5,871 bases of DNA from Verrucomicrobiota bacterium (GTDB lineage: Bacteria > Verrucomicrobiota > Verrucomicrobiia > Limisphaerales > JAEYXS01). Positions 1 through 5,673 of the stretch are shown here, piece by piece. A program made the translations under genes and the position numbers. The notes under the pieces are model-generated. The model saw nothing but the letters and a program-made list of their open reading frames with translations. It was not told the origin of the DNA and searched no databases. The stretch covers positions 1 through 5,871 of the forward strand of contig JAEYXS010000045.1 in the NCBI GenBank assembly GCA_023431185.1, in the 5' to 3' direction. Positions within the stretch are counted from its first letter, which is position 1; each line of letters begins with the position of its first letter.

Positions 1-1
1 C

Positions 2-37
2 GTCGCCATGGGCCGGGTTTAGGTTACCGACCGGCTG
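2..37 (+). pseudogene. Upstream in-frame remnant of the beta-propeller gene with an amber codon at 20-22
   Basis: Reading in the frame of the downstream propeller gene gives VAMGRV, then TAG, then VTDRL. Propeller proteins of this type commonly have 'GRVYV-x-DR' at this point, so the TAG sits where a Tyr codon (TAT or TAC) is expected, one base away. This suggests a recent nonsense change or a base error near a sequence end. The segment is too short to show whether the upstream gene is otherwise intact. Confidence 0.5.
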
Positions 38-1147
38 TTGGGTACCGGGGCAGCGAACCCAAACGACCCCTTTGCCCGTGGCCGCATCGCGGGCACGGAA
101 CGCGTGCTGTGTCTGGATGAGAAAACCGGCGAGACACTCTGGGTGCATGAGTATCCGTGCGATTACACCATCAGCTACGCGGCTGGTCCGCGCGCGACAC
201 CTTCAGTCGATGACGGCCGCGTCTATGCCGTGGGCGCGGAGGGGAATCTCGTCTGTCTCGATGCTGTGAAAGGCACGCTGATTTGGCAGAAGGATTATAA
301 GACCGATTATACCGCCAAGACGCAGACGTGGGGCTTCGCCTCGCCGCCGTTGATCGATGGGGACCGTGTCATCTGCGTGGTCGGTGGTGATAACGCGTCC
401 ACGGTGGCGTTCGATAAAAAGACCGGCAAAGAGCTCTGGCGTGGTGTGCCCGCCAAGGAAGCAGGCTATGCGCCGCCCACCATCCATACGCTCGCCGGGG
501 TGCGCCAACTCATCATTTGGACCGGCGATGGTATCACCGCCTTGAAACCGGAGACGGGCGAAGTCCTCTGGAGCCATGTTTGGCCGTTACGCTTCGCGCT
601 CGCGGTGCCGACGCCGCGCAAGGTGGGTGAAGACCAGTTGTTCTTCACCGCGTTCTACAACGGCTCCCTCATGCTGAAAGTCTCGCGTGAGAGCAAGACC
701 CCGGAGATACTCTGGCAGAGTGCCAAGGTGAGTGAGAAGGACACGGACAAGCTGAATAGCATCATGCCCACACCTGCGATCGTGGATGGCACCATCTATG
801 GTGTGTGCAGCTACGGCCAGCTGCGCGCGCTGAAAGTGAGCACCGGCGAGCGCATCTGGGAAACGCGCCAGCCGACGACGAGCGGCAAGGACTTGCGCTG
901 GGGCAATGCTTTTATCATCCAGCAGGGCTCACGCTATTTCCTCTTCAACGAAGCGGGCGAACTCATTCTCGCGAAACTGACGCCGGAAGGCTACACGGAG
1001 CTGGACCGCATGAAAATTCTGGAGCCGACGAACAAGGACGCGCGCACACGCAATGTGGTCTGGGTGCATCCCGCCTTCGCGAACGGTCACATGCTCATCC
1101 GGAATGACAAGGAGATCGTGTCCGTGGATCTGCGGGCTACCAAATAA
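38..1147 (+). CDS. PQQ-like beta-propeller repeat protein (C-terminal portion; 5' end interrupted and outside window)
   Basis: This is the C-terminal 369 residues of a protein built from PQQ-type (BamB/quinoprotein-like) beta-propeller blades. Blade signatures of the form 'LD-x-KTG-x-x-LW' recur near residues 24-35 (CLDEKTGETLW), 73-83 (CLDAVKGTLIW), 124-134 (FDKKTGKELW), 167-177 (LKPETGEVLW) and 264-274 (LKVSTGERIW). The nominal start is TTG at 38 with no visible Shine-Dalgarno sequence, so it is unlikely to be the natural start. The same frame is open upstream from base 2 except for one TAG at 20-22, and reads VAMGRV-stop-VTDRL, which is typical of a strand leading into the first visible blade. 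The real gene therefore very probably begins outside the window. Such proteins are usually exported and bind or scaffold other proteins, and many do not bind PQQ. No catalytic residues identify a substrate, so an enzyme role (alcohol dehydrogenase-like) is not supported. Fold assignment is confident; function is not. Confidence 0.85.
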   Translation: MGTGAANPNDPFARGRIAGTERVLCLDEKTGETLWVHEYPCDYTISYAAGPRATPSVDDGRVYAVGAEGNLVCLDAVKGTLIWQKDYKTDYTAKTQTWGFASPPLIDGDRVICVVGGDNASTVAFDKKTGKELWRGVPAKEAGYAPPTIHTLAGVRQLIIWTGDGITALKPETGEVLWSHVWPLRFALAVPTPRKVGEDQLFFTAFYNGSLMLKVSRESKTPEILWQSAKVSEKDTDKLNSIMPTPAIVDGTIYGVCSYGQLRALKVSTGERIWETRQPTTSGKDLRWGNAFIIQQGSRYFLFNEAGELILAKLTPEGYTELDRMKILEPTNKDARTRNVVWVHPAFANGHMLIRNDKEIVSVDLRATK

Positions 1148-1198
1148 CTCAGGTCCGGCCCAGACGTTGGCCTTTAATGGGCGCGGGAAATGTTGACT

Positions 1199-1218
1199 CC
1201 TTCTCCTCGGGGAGAAGG
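1199..1218. repeat. Hairpin element A of an inverted REP-like pair
   Basis: CCTTCTCC (1199-1206) and GGAGAAGG (1211-1218) form a perfect 8-bp stem with a TCGG loop, followed by a G-rich tail (CCGGGATGAGG to about 1229). The stem plus G-rich tail matches, in reverse orientation, the layout of the hairpin at 1290-1310. The element lies just after the propeller gene, between two convergent genes. There is no adjacent T tract, so a classical intrinsic terminator is not supported. Confidence 0.6.
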
Positions 1219-1270
1219 CCGGGATGAGGTGTCCCTTAGCAGATGCAGACTGTTTTTGCTTAAGGTCAGT

Positions 1271-1310
1271 CCCTTCCCCCTCACCCTAACCCTCTCCCTT
1301 GGGGAGAGGG
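1271..1310. repeat. Hairpin element B of an inverted REP-like pair, possible bidirectional terminator
   Basis: CCCTCTCCC (1290-1298) and GGGAGAGGG (1302-1310) form a perfect 9-bp stem with a 3-base TTG loop. It is preceded by a C-rich arm, CCCCCTCACCCTAA (1276-1289). Sequences of the type 'CCCTCACCC-CTCTCCC-GGGAGAGGG' are familiar dispersed intergenic repeats in several bacterial groups. Its reverse complement resembles the element at 1199-1229, so the two make a head-to-head pair about 110 bases across. Placement between the 3' ends of convergent genes fits a REP/BIME-type role in transcript end protection or termination, but this is inferred. Confidence 0.65.
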
Positions 1311-1356
1311 GACTAAGCCAGCCCCAGTTGATGCACTCTATCGCTGCTGTACAAAT

Positions 1357-2145
1357 TCACTTCTTCACCGGTTCCGAGCGCAGTTGCTGGAGATATGCCA
1401 CGATCTGCCAGCGCTGTTCTTCGGTGAGGCTTTCACCGAAGACCGGCATAGGAGTCCCGCCTATGCCTTGGCTGATCACGCGATACCAGTCAGGCATCTC
1501 CTGACCCTGGCGCAATTGCTCGGCGCGTAGATTGCCCGGCTTGATGGGGAAGTTCCACATATCCACGAGCTGCGCGGCATTGGGTCCGTTACCTTCGCCG
1601 GTTGGCCCGTGGCAAGGGGCACAGGTGACTGCGAAAAGCTCGGCCCCTTTGTCCCGTTGAACCTTCAGCTTGTCACCATCATCCATCCAATCTGGCGAGA
1701 CAGGTCGGGCCAGAGGCTGCCCGTAGTTCTTGGGATTGTTCCAGCGCGAAGAGAAGAATTTCACATACTCCACTACGGCGCGGCGATCCTTCTCAGGCAG
1801 ATGCGAGAATATGGGCATGGCCGTGCCGGTGATGCCATTGCTCACAGTGCGAAAGAGATCTTCCGTGGTAGGCAGAGAATCGCCGCCGGTGGATTTGTAT
1901 TTGAAGATGCCGGAGCGGAAATCACGCGGGCGGAGATCCAGCGTGATGCCCATCGTTCCCTTGCCGTCTCCTTTGTCCCCGTGGCATACCACACAGTTCT
2001 TTTCGTAAACGTATTTGCCTTGGGAGAACAAAGTGAAGTCGGGCAGCTCGACCTTGGCTTTGGCCGGTTGGGCAGCATGGACAGCGGGCAACCCGCAATT
2101 CACCCAGAGCAAAACCGATAAGATGTATCCAAAATACCTGTTCAA
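1357..2145 (-). CDS. Exported dihaem cytochrome c
   Basis: This 262-residue protein has an N-terminal signal peptide (hydrophobic core about residues 6-20, likely cleavage near AVHA|AQ, 24-25) and two class I cytochrome c domains. Haem 1 is attached at CVVCH (C51, C54, H55) with the probable axial Met in GTAMP (M110). Haem 2 is attached at CAPCH (C175, C178, H179) with the probable axial Met in GTPMP (M233). Each domain ends in the usual helix ('RRAVVEYVKFF' and 'RWQIVAYLQQL'). It should be a periplasmic electron-transfer protein, its haems added by the cytochrome c maturation system. No transmembrane anchor follows the signal peptide, and the WVNCG segment is not a good lipobox. The start is TTG: an in-frame TAA lies four codons upstream, and an AAGGTGA ribosome site sits 7 bases before the TTG. 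It is a single gene, convergent with the propeller gene and divergent from the FecR cluster. No oxidase or dehydrogenase partner is visible, so its redox partner is unknown. Confidence 0.93.
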   Translation of the reverse strand: MNRYFGYILSVLLWVNCGLPAVHAAQPAKAKVELPDFTLFSQGKYVYEKNCVVCHGDKGDGKGTMGITLDLRPRDFRSGIFKYKSTGGDSLPTTEDLFRTVSNGITGTAMPIFSHLPEKDRRAVVEYVKFFSSRWNNPKNYGQPLARPVSPDWMDDGDKLKVQRDKGAELFAVTCAPCHGPTGEGNGPNAAQLVDMWNFPIKPGNLRAEQLRQGQEMPDWYRVISQGIGGTPMPVFGESLTEEQRWQIVAYLQQLRSEPVKK

Positions 2146-2382
2146 GATGTGGTCACCTTAAGCGAATCCCGGCCTGTATCCATGCAAAAATTGCCATTGG
2201 CTGGGCGTAATTTGCCTAGCCTCGCTTAGAGGCAAAAAACCTGAGGAAAACACCGCCTTTTGTCACTATTCAAGCGAGGTTTTCCCTCGACGAAACCACT
2301 GCACAGGCGTAGAGAGTTTTTAGCAGTTAGTTGTGTCGTACCTAGGTGCAAGCAATCACAACGAACCAGCACTTTCAATACT
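2146..2382. promoter_or_regulatory. Divergent intergenic region between the cytochrome gene and the three-gene envelope cluster
   Basis: This 237-base, relatively AT-rich stretch must hold the promoters for both the leftward cytochrome gene and the rightward cluster. I see no -35/-10 pair good enough to call on either strand. It contains a small palindrome, GCCTC (2219-2223) and GAGGC (2229-2233), nested within TTGCCT (2212-2217) and AGGCAA (2230-2235), and a second short inverted repeat CGAGG/CCTCG (2275-2279, 2285-2289). Either could be an operator, but both are short. An open frame from a TTG at 2260 could extend the downstream gene by 41 residues; that extension is basic, has no signal peptide look and is rejected as the start. 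Confidence 0.45.
2153..2159 (-). promoter_or_regulatory. Shine-Dalgarno site supporting a TTG start
   Basis: On the minus strand AAGGTGA precedes the TTG at 2145-2143 with a 7-base spacer. The frame upstream reads TAA-GGT-GAC-CAC-ATC-TTG, so no ATG or GTG start is possible further upstream. The next in-frame Met would remove the whole signal peptide. Together these make the TTG the start of the cytochrome gene. Confidence 0.8.
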
Positions 2383-3324
2383 ATGTCCCTTTTGAGCAAA
2401 CATCCCCTCGGCCGGTGTGTCTTGGGCGTCTTCCTTGGGGCGGCATTTTCCCTTTCGGCACAGGCCGGAGTCACCATGGAACAGGTTGTCGGCAAATCAT
2501 CCGTCAGCGCTGAGGCTCTGGCGAAAACGGTGGCGCAACAATGGGTGCTCGCCTCAGCCGATGGCGAAGGCGGCAGCATCCAGCTCTGGGATGCCGAGAT
2601 CAAATTCTTCGGCGAGGGCAAGATCATCATCGGCTCCAGCAGTGAACAGATCTTTGCCGCCGTCGTGAGCGGGGTTTGCTCCGTGGAATCGGGCGGCACC
2701 TGGGTGAACGGACTCGCGACCGGTCGCCTTGCCTTCTGGGGTCATGATGGCCGGAACCGTCCGCAGAAGGGTTACTATGATGCGCTGGTGCTGCAAGAGT
2801 CGTTGACCAAGGCGGGCCGGGCGGAGCTCGTGGAGGGTTTGAACGGGGCCGCAGCCAGCCAGCGCAAGAAACTGGCCTGGGGTTTCCTGCGTTCCACCAA
2901 GCTGAACCTCGCCTCACCCCTGAGCCCTGAAGTGGAGACTTTGCGCCGCTCCTATCTGAACCAGCCGGAAGTCATCGCTTCCCGTCGCACGGCATCCGCG
3001 CAAGCCCAGTTGCCTGCCGAAGTGGCCCGGAACTTCCTGAAGCATCTGCAGGCTGGCACCGCCAGTGAAGCCAGCCATCTCATCAGCCCGCGGCTCTTTG
3101 AAGCCGCCGCCACGCAAGGCAAACTGGAAACGGCCCGCGCGGACTTCACCAAGGAACTGCTCAGCCAAGACTGGCCGAAGCAGACTGATCCCGCCTCTCT
3201 GAAGATGGATCCCGACCAGCCCTTGATGGGTGAGTTCACCGCTGGCGGGGAGACTTATGTCATCCATCTCGAACCATTTGACGCCGGTGTGTTTGTGAAA
3301 TCAGTCATCCCTGCCCATTTATGA
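2383..3324 (+). CDS. Exported protein of unknown family, first gene of the envelope cluster
   Basis: I do not recognise this 313-residue protein. Starting at ATG 2383 gives a clear signal peptide: basic MSLLSKHPLGR, a hydrophobic core at about 12-24, and a SAQA|G cleavage site near 28-29. This is why I prefer it to the longer frame from TTG 2260, which would bury the signal peptide. No strong Shine-Dalgarno sequence precedes it. The mature protein seems to have two parts. Residues 30-200 are mixed, with a beta-rich section (about 65-120). Residues 210-313 begin with a helix, AEVARNFLKHLQAGTASEA, and end in beta strands (TYVIHLEP, VFVKSVIPA). That second half loosely resembles the NTF2-like (cystatin-like) folds used as exported binding domains, but this is a guess from layout. 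The stop overlaps the next start by four bases (ATGA), so the two are probably co-transcribed and translationally coupled. Single Cys residues at 12 and 99 make a structural disulphide unlikely. Gene call is firm; function unknown. Confidence 0.85.
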   Translation: MSLLSKHPLGRCVLGVFLGAAFSLSAQAGVTMEQVVGKSSVSAEALAKTVAQQWVLASADGEGGSIQLWDAEIKFFGEGKIIIGSSSEQIFAAVVSGVCSVESGGTWVNGLATGRLAFWGHDGRNRPQKGYYDALVLQESLTKAGRAELVEGLNGAAASQRKKLAWGFLRSTKLNLASPLSPEVETLRRSYLNQPEVIASRRTASAQAQLPAEVARNFLKHLQAGTASEASHLISPRLFEAAATQGKLETARADFTKELLSQDWPKQTDPASLKMDPDQPLMGEFTAGGETYVIHLEPFDAGVFVKSVIPAHL

Positions 3325-4682
3325 AAACCGTCACTTCACCTTTTGGGCGGCTCTTCGCCGTTCTGGCCGTCGCGAGCCTGTGGCTGTCTGCGCTCACCGT
3401 CACGGCCGCCACCAAGGAAGCCGCCGCTACCGCCAAGGCGGTGATCGTCTCCGTGGTCGGCAAGGCCATGATCAATTACGGGGATGGAGCGCCCGAACCC
3501 GCCACGGAAAAGATGGTCCTCAAGGAAGGCGCCACCATCAACACCGGGGCGAACTCCAAGGTGATCTTGGATCTGGGCGAAAACGGCCAGGCCCTCAGCA
3601 TCAACGCGAACAGCACACTGACCTTGGATGAGTTGAAGCTGAAGAACACCCCCGCCGGTCCCGTCGCCCAGACCACGCTCGAGCTGAAGCGCGGCGGCCT
3701 CATCGGCAACACCAAGAAACTGGCGGCGTCCTCCAAGTATGAAGTCCGCACCGCCAATGGCGTGGCAGGCATCCGCGGCACCTCGTTCCGCTTCCTCGCC
3801 AGCGGCCTCTGGCAATGTTTCAGCGGTCTTGTGCAGGTCTCGGCGAATGGCGAGAGCTTCAGCGTAGAACCGGGCAAGATGCTGAACTTTCAATTGGGCA
3901 ATCCTCCAGCGCTGGGTGACATTCCGGCGGCCGAATTGCGCGCCTTTGTGGCCGAAGCCCGCCTCATCCTGAACTTCATCAGCAACGTCACCAAGGGCTT
4001 CAACGGGGCCAGCATCCAGCAGCACCAGCAGCAGCAAGGCAACACTGGCGGCGGTGCCACGGTGGATCCGAAGACCCTGGCGGCCTTCGAACACTTCGCC
4101 CAGCAGGTGCAGTTGCTGGAATCGTTCGTGGCCAACCAACTGGCCCAGAATGACGCCCGCCCGCAGGTGAACACCCCGTTTGTCATCAACAGCTCCGAAG
4201 CTGTCAGTGTCCTCCAACGCTTCCAGAACGCCGGTTTCCTCCCCACCCACGTGGGTGGTGATTTCGTGACCGGCATCGGCGGGTTCGGCGTGGTGCGCGG
4301 CCAGTTGAGCTGGAACACCAGCGCGGACATGGACCTGCACCTCCTGCTGCCCGACGGCACCCATGTCTATTACGGCAATACGGACGTCACGTTCGGCGGC
4401 AACACCGCCCGGGCCCAGCTCGATATCGACAACTTGGGCGGCGTGATCAACCAGGCCCCGGACCTCCGCGTGGAGAACATCGTGGTGAACCCCATCAACG
4501 GGTCTTTGAACATTCCCGGCGGCACCTATCAGTTCTACGTGCGCAACTTCAGCGGTGTGACCACCGAGGCGACCCTTCGCTACACCGCCGATTCCGCCCA
4601 AAACGTCAGCATCGTGACCGTCAACCTTGCCAGCGGGCAGCAATCCGCCACGTTCCCCATCTCGGTGGGCGTTGCCCCTTAA
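3321..4682 (+). CDS. Exported FecR-domain protein with C-terminal DUF2135-like domain
   Basis: This 453-residue protein begins with a signal peptide (hydrophobic 10-27, cleavage near TVTAA|TK, 30-31). Residues about 40-190 form a FecR domain: 'LKEGATINTGANSKVILDL' (67-85), repeated beta strands, then the hallmark GVAGIRGTSF (147-156) and 'VEPGKML' (182-188). A helical stretch (about 203-228) leads to a Gln-rich linker (233-239) and a second helical section (250-305). The C-terminal part, about 326-415, resembles DUF2135/YfaP-type beta domains: QLSWNTSADMDLHLLLPDG (328-346), YYGN (350-353), LDIDNLGG (367-374) and PGGTYQFYV (399-407). The acidic DMDLH and DIDN residues could bind a metal. Classical FecR is an inner-membrane anti-sigma partner with a cytoplasmic N-terminus; this one is exported and no sigma factor gene is nearby, so it is more likely a structural or ligand-binding periplasmic or surface protein. 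The start overlaps the upstream stop (ATGA); the barrel gene follows after 24 bases. Confidence 0.9.
   Translation: MKTVTSPFGRLFAVLAVASLWLSALTVTAATKEAAATAKAVIVSVVGKAMINYGDGAPEPATEKMVLKEGATINTGANSKVILDLGENGQALSINANSTLTLDELKLKNTPAGPVAQTTLELKRGGLIGNTKKLAASSKYEVRTANGVAGIRGTSFRFLASGLWQCFSGLVQVSANGESFSVEPGKMLNFQLGNPPALGDIPAAELRAFVAEARLILNFISNVTKGFNGASIQQHQQQQGNTGGGATVDPKTLAAFEHFAQQVQLLESFVANQLAQNDARPQVNTPFVINSSEAVSVLQRFQNAGFLPTHVGGDFVTGIGGFGVVRGQLSWNTSADMDLHLLLPDGTHVYYGNTDVTFGGNTARAQLDIDNLGGVINQAPDLRVENIVVNPINGSLNIPGGTYQFYVRNFSGVTTEATLRYTADSAQNVSIVTVNLASGQQSATFPISVGVAP
4017..4037 (+). repeat. CAG/CAA tract coding a Gln-rich linker
   Basis: Seven successive codons CAG-CAG-CAC-CAG-CAG-CAG-CAA encode Q-Q-H-Q-Q-Q-Q (residues 233-239), followed by a Gly-rich NTGGGA. 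It is a low-complexity hinge between the FecR half and the C-terminal half of the protein. In-frame triplet tracts can change length by slippage without breaking the frame. Confidence 0.7.
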
Positions 4683-4706
4683 GTTTAGTCAAATGGACCA
4701 ATCGCC

Positions 4707-5612
4707 ATGAAGAGACACTACTTCGCCGGTGCGACTGCCTTGACCCTTGCCTCCGCACTGCTGGCCCCGGCCCAGCAGGCCCCGAACCCGGTCGAAGCCG
4801 CCGCGCAGACCAAGGCCACCGAGTTCACCACCGCCGAGCTGTTCAAGCCCAGCTCCGAACGCACCGGCCAGGACCTCATCCTGTTACAGGAGCACAAACC
4901 CCTCTACGTACGCGTTGACCAGCGCCTCTCTTGGACGGATAACGCCTTCTTCACCGGCAACAAGCAGGATGACGTCAGCTACTTTGCCGGGGTCGCCGCC
5001 GGGTTCGATACACTGACGGAATCGGGGGTGGACCTGAAACTCGAGGGCAGTTTCTCCGGCATCCGCTACCATCGCTTCTCGCAACTGGACTACAATTACT
5101 ACGGCGGCACGGCTGGCATCGGTTATCGGGCCGGCGGCTTCCGCATCGGCGTCGATTACCAGCCCCTGCAGTTCATGGACCGCGATTTCGCCAATGACCT
5201 CGTGCTGTATCACGACTTCGGCCTCTCGCTGGGCTATCAAGGTGCCTTCTCCCCGCAGTGCGGCTACTTCATCGGCGTGCGCGGCTCGCGCGTGTTCGGC
5301 TATCCGAACGAATACGATTCCTGGCGCATCGCCCCGAATCTCGGTGTCTATTACCAGCCGCGCCATTGGTTCTCCGCCGTCGCGGGTGTCTCCGGCAGCC
5401 ACACCTCTTATGACAACTACTTTCAGGCCCTCACCGGCCAAGACCGGGCCGACCGCCTCGTATCCGGGATCCTCAGCTTCAACTTCACCCCCAAACGCTG
5501 GTTGAACTTCGGTGTGCTGGTCCAATACACGGACAACGACAGCTCCCTGAACGTCTCTGATTATAAGGCCTTCAGCGTGACGCCGAATGCGACCCTGCGT
5601 TTCCGCTTCTGA
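4707..5612 (+). CDS. Outer-membrane beta-barrel protein (BBP2-like putative porin)
   Basis: This 301-residue protein has a signal peptide (basic MKRH, hydrophobic 7-20, cleavage near APAQQ, 21-24). A plug-like or linker segment follows (about 25-65), then a series of amphipathic strands rich in Tyr, Phe and Gly to the end. The segment RLSWTDNAFFTGNKQDD (73-89) resembles the start of the 'putative beta-barrel porin 2' family, in which a 'YTDN-F' strand opens the barrel. The protein ends TLRFRF, with a C-terminal Phe and alternating hydrophobic residues, the signal read by the BAM machinery for outer-membrane insertion. I count roughly 12 or more strand-like segments, but a strand number needs structure prediction. 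It lies 24 bases after the FecR-domain gene, with a weak GGA 9 bases before its ATG, and is probably the last gene of the same transcript. There is no TonB box or plug domain, so it is not a TonB-dependent receptor. Whether it is a pore or a surface anchor for its neighbours is open. Confidence 0.85.
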   Translation: MKRHYFAGATALTLASALLAPAQQAPNPVEAAAQTKATEFTTAELFKPSSERTGQDLILLQEHKPLYVRVDQRLSWTDNAFFTGNKQDDVSYFAGVAAGFDTLTESGVDLKLEGSFSGIRYHRFSQLDYNYYGGTAGIGYRAGGFRIGVDYQPLQFMDRDFANDLVLYHDFGLSLGYQGAFSPQCGYFIGVRGSRVFGYPNEYDSWRIAPNLGVYYQPRHWFSAVAGVSGSHTSYDNYFQALTGQDRADRLVSGILSFNFTPKRWLNFGVLVQYTDNDSSLNVSDYKAFSVTPNATLRFRF

Positions 5613-5636
5613 TCCCACGCCACCGGCCAACTCTCT

Positions 5637-5673
5637 GAACATCCGCCCAGCGTCATGCGCAGGGCGGATGTTC
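5637..5673 (+). terminator. Strong hairpin after the envelope cluster, probable terminator
   Basis: GAACATCCGCCC (5637-5648) pairs perfectly with GGGCGGATGTTC (5662-5673). After an A-A mismatch, a further GCG/CGC pair closes a 5-base loop (5653-5657). It lies 24 bases after the barrel gene's stop, where an end of transcript is expected. The downstream bases (CATTAGC) lack a T run, so it may end transcription with Rho or protect the 3' end rather than be a textbook intrinsic terminator. Confidence 0.6.

Noticed and set aside
1157..1175. Possible small terminator after the propeller gene (GGCC repeated before TTTAAT)
   Set aside because: The stem would be only about 4 bp, too weak to call.
1445..1467. 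Perfect 8-bp inverted repeat GGCATAGG/CCTATGCC within the cytochrome gene
   Set aside because: It falls on the codons for the haem-ligand segment (Gly-Ile-Gly-Gly-Thr-Pro-Met-Pro), where Gly and Pro codons naturally give complementary runs. Chance from coding is the simpler explanation.
1609..2121. A 170-codon plus-strand open frame opposite the cytochrome gene
   Set aside because: It lies fully within the minus-strand cytochrome, whose two CxxCH haem sites and axial Met motifs are decisive.
2260..2382. N-terminal extension of the first cluster gene from TTG 2260
   Set aside because: The extension is basic and lacks a signal peptide, and it would place the good signal peptide internally at residue 42. 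The ATG at 2383 fits much better.
3336..4643. A 435-codon open frame on the minus strand, antisense to the FecR-domain gene
   Set aside because: Its translation is rich in Gly, Val, Ala, His and Asp with no domain or signal features, as expected from the reverse of a GC-rich gene. The plus-strand frame has clear FecR motifs, a signal peptide and operon spacing.
4884..5642. A 252-codon minus-strand open frame opposite the barrel gene
   Set aside because: It has no recognisable motifs, and its start lies inside the hairpin downstream of the barrel gene. The plus-strand product has barrel and signal-peptide features.
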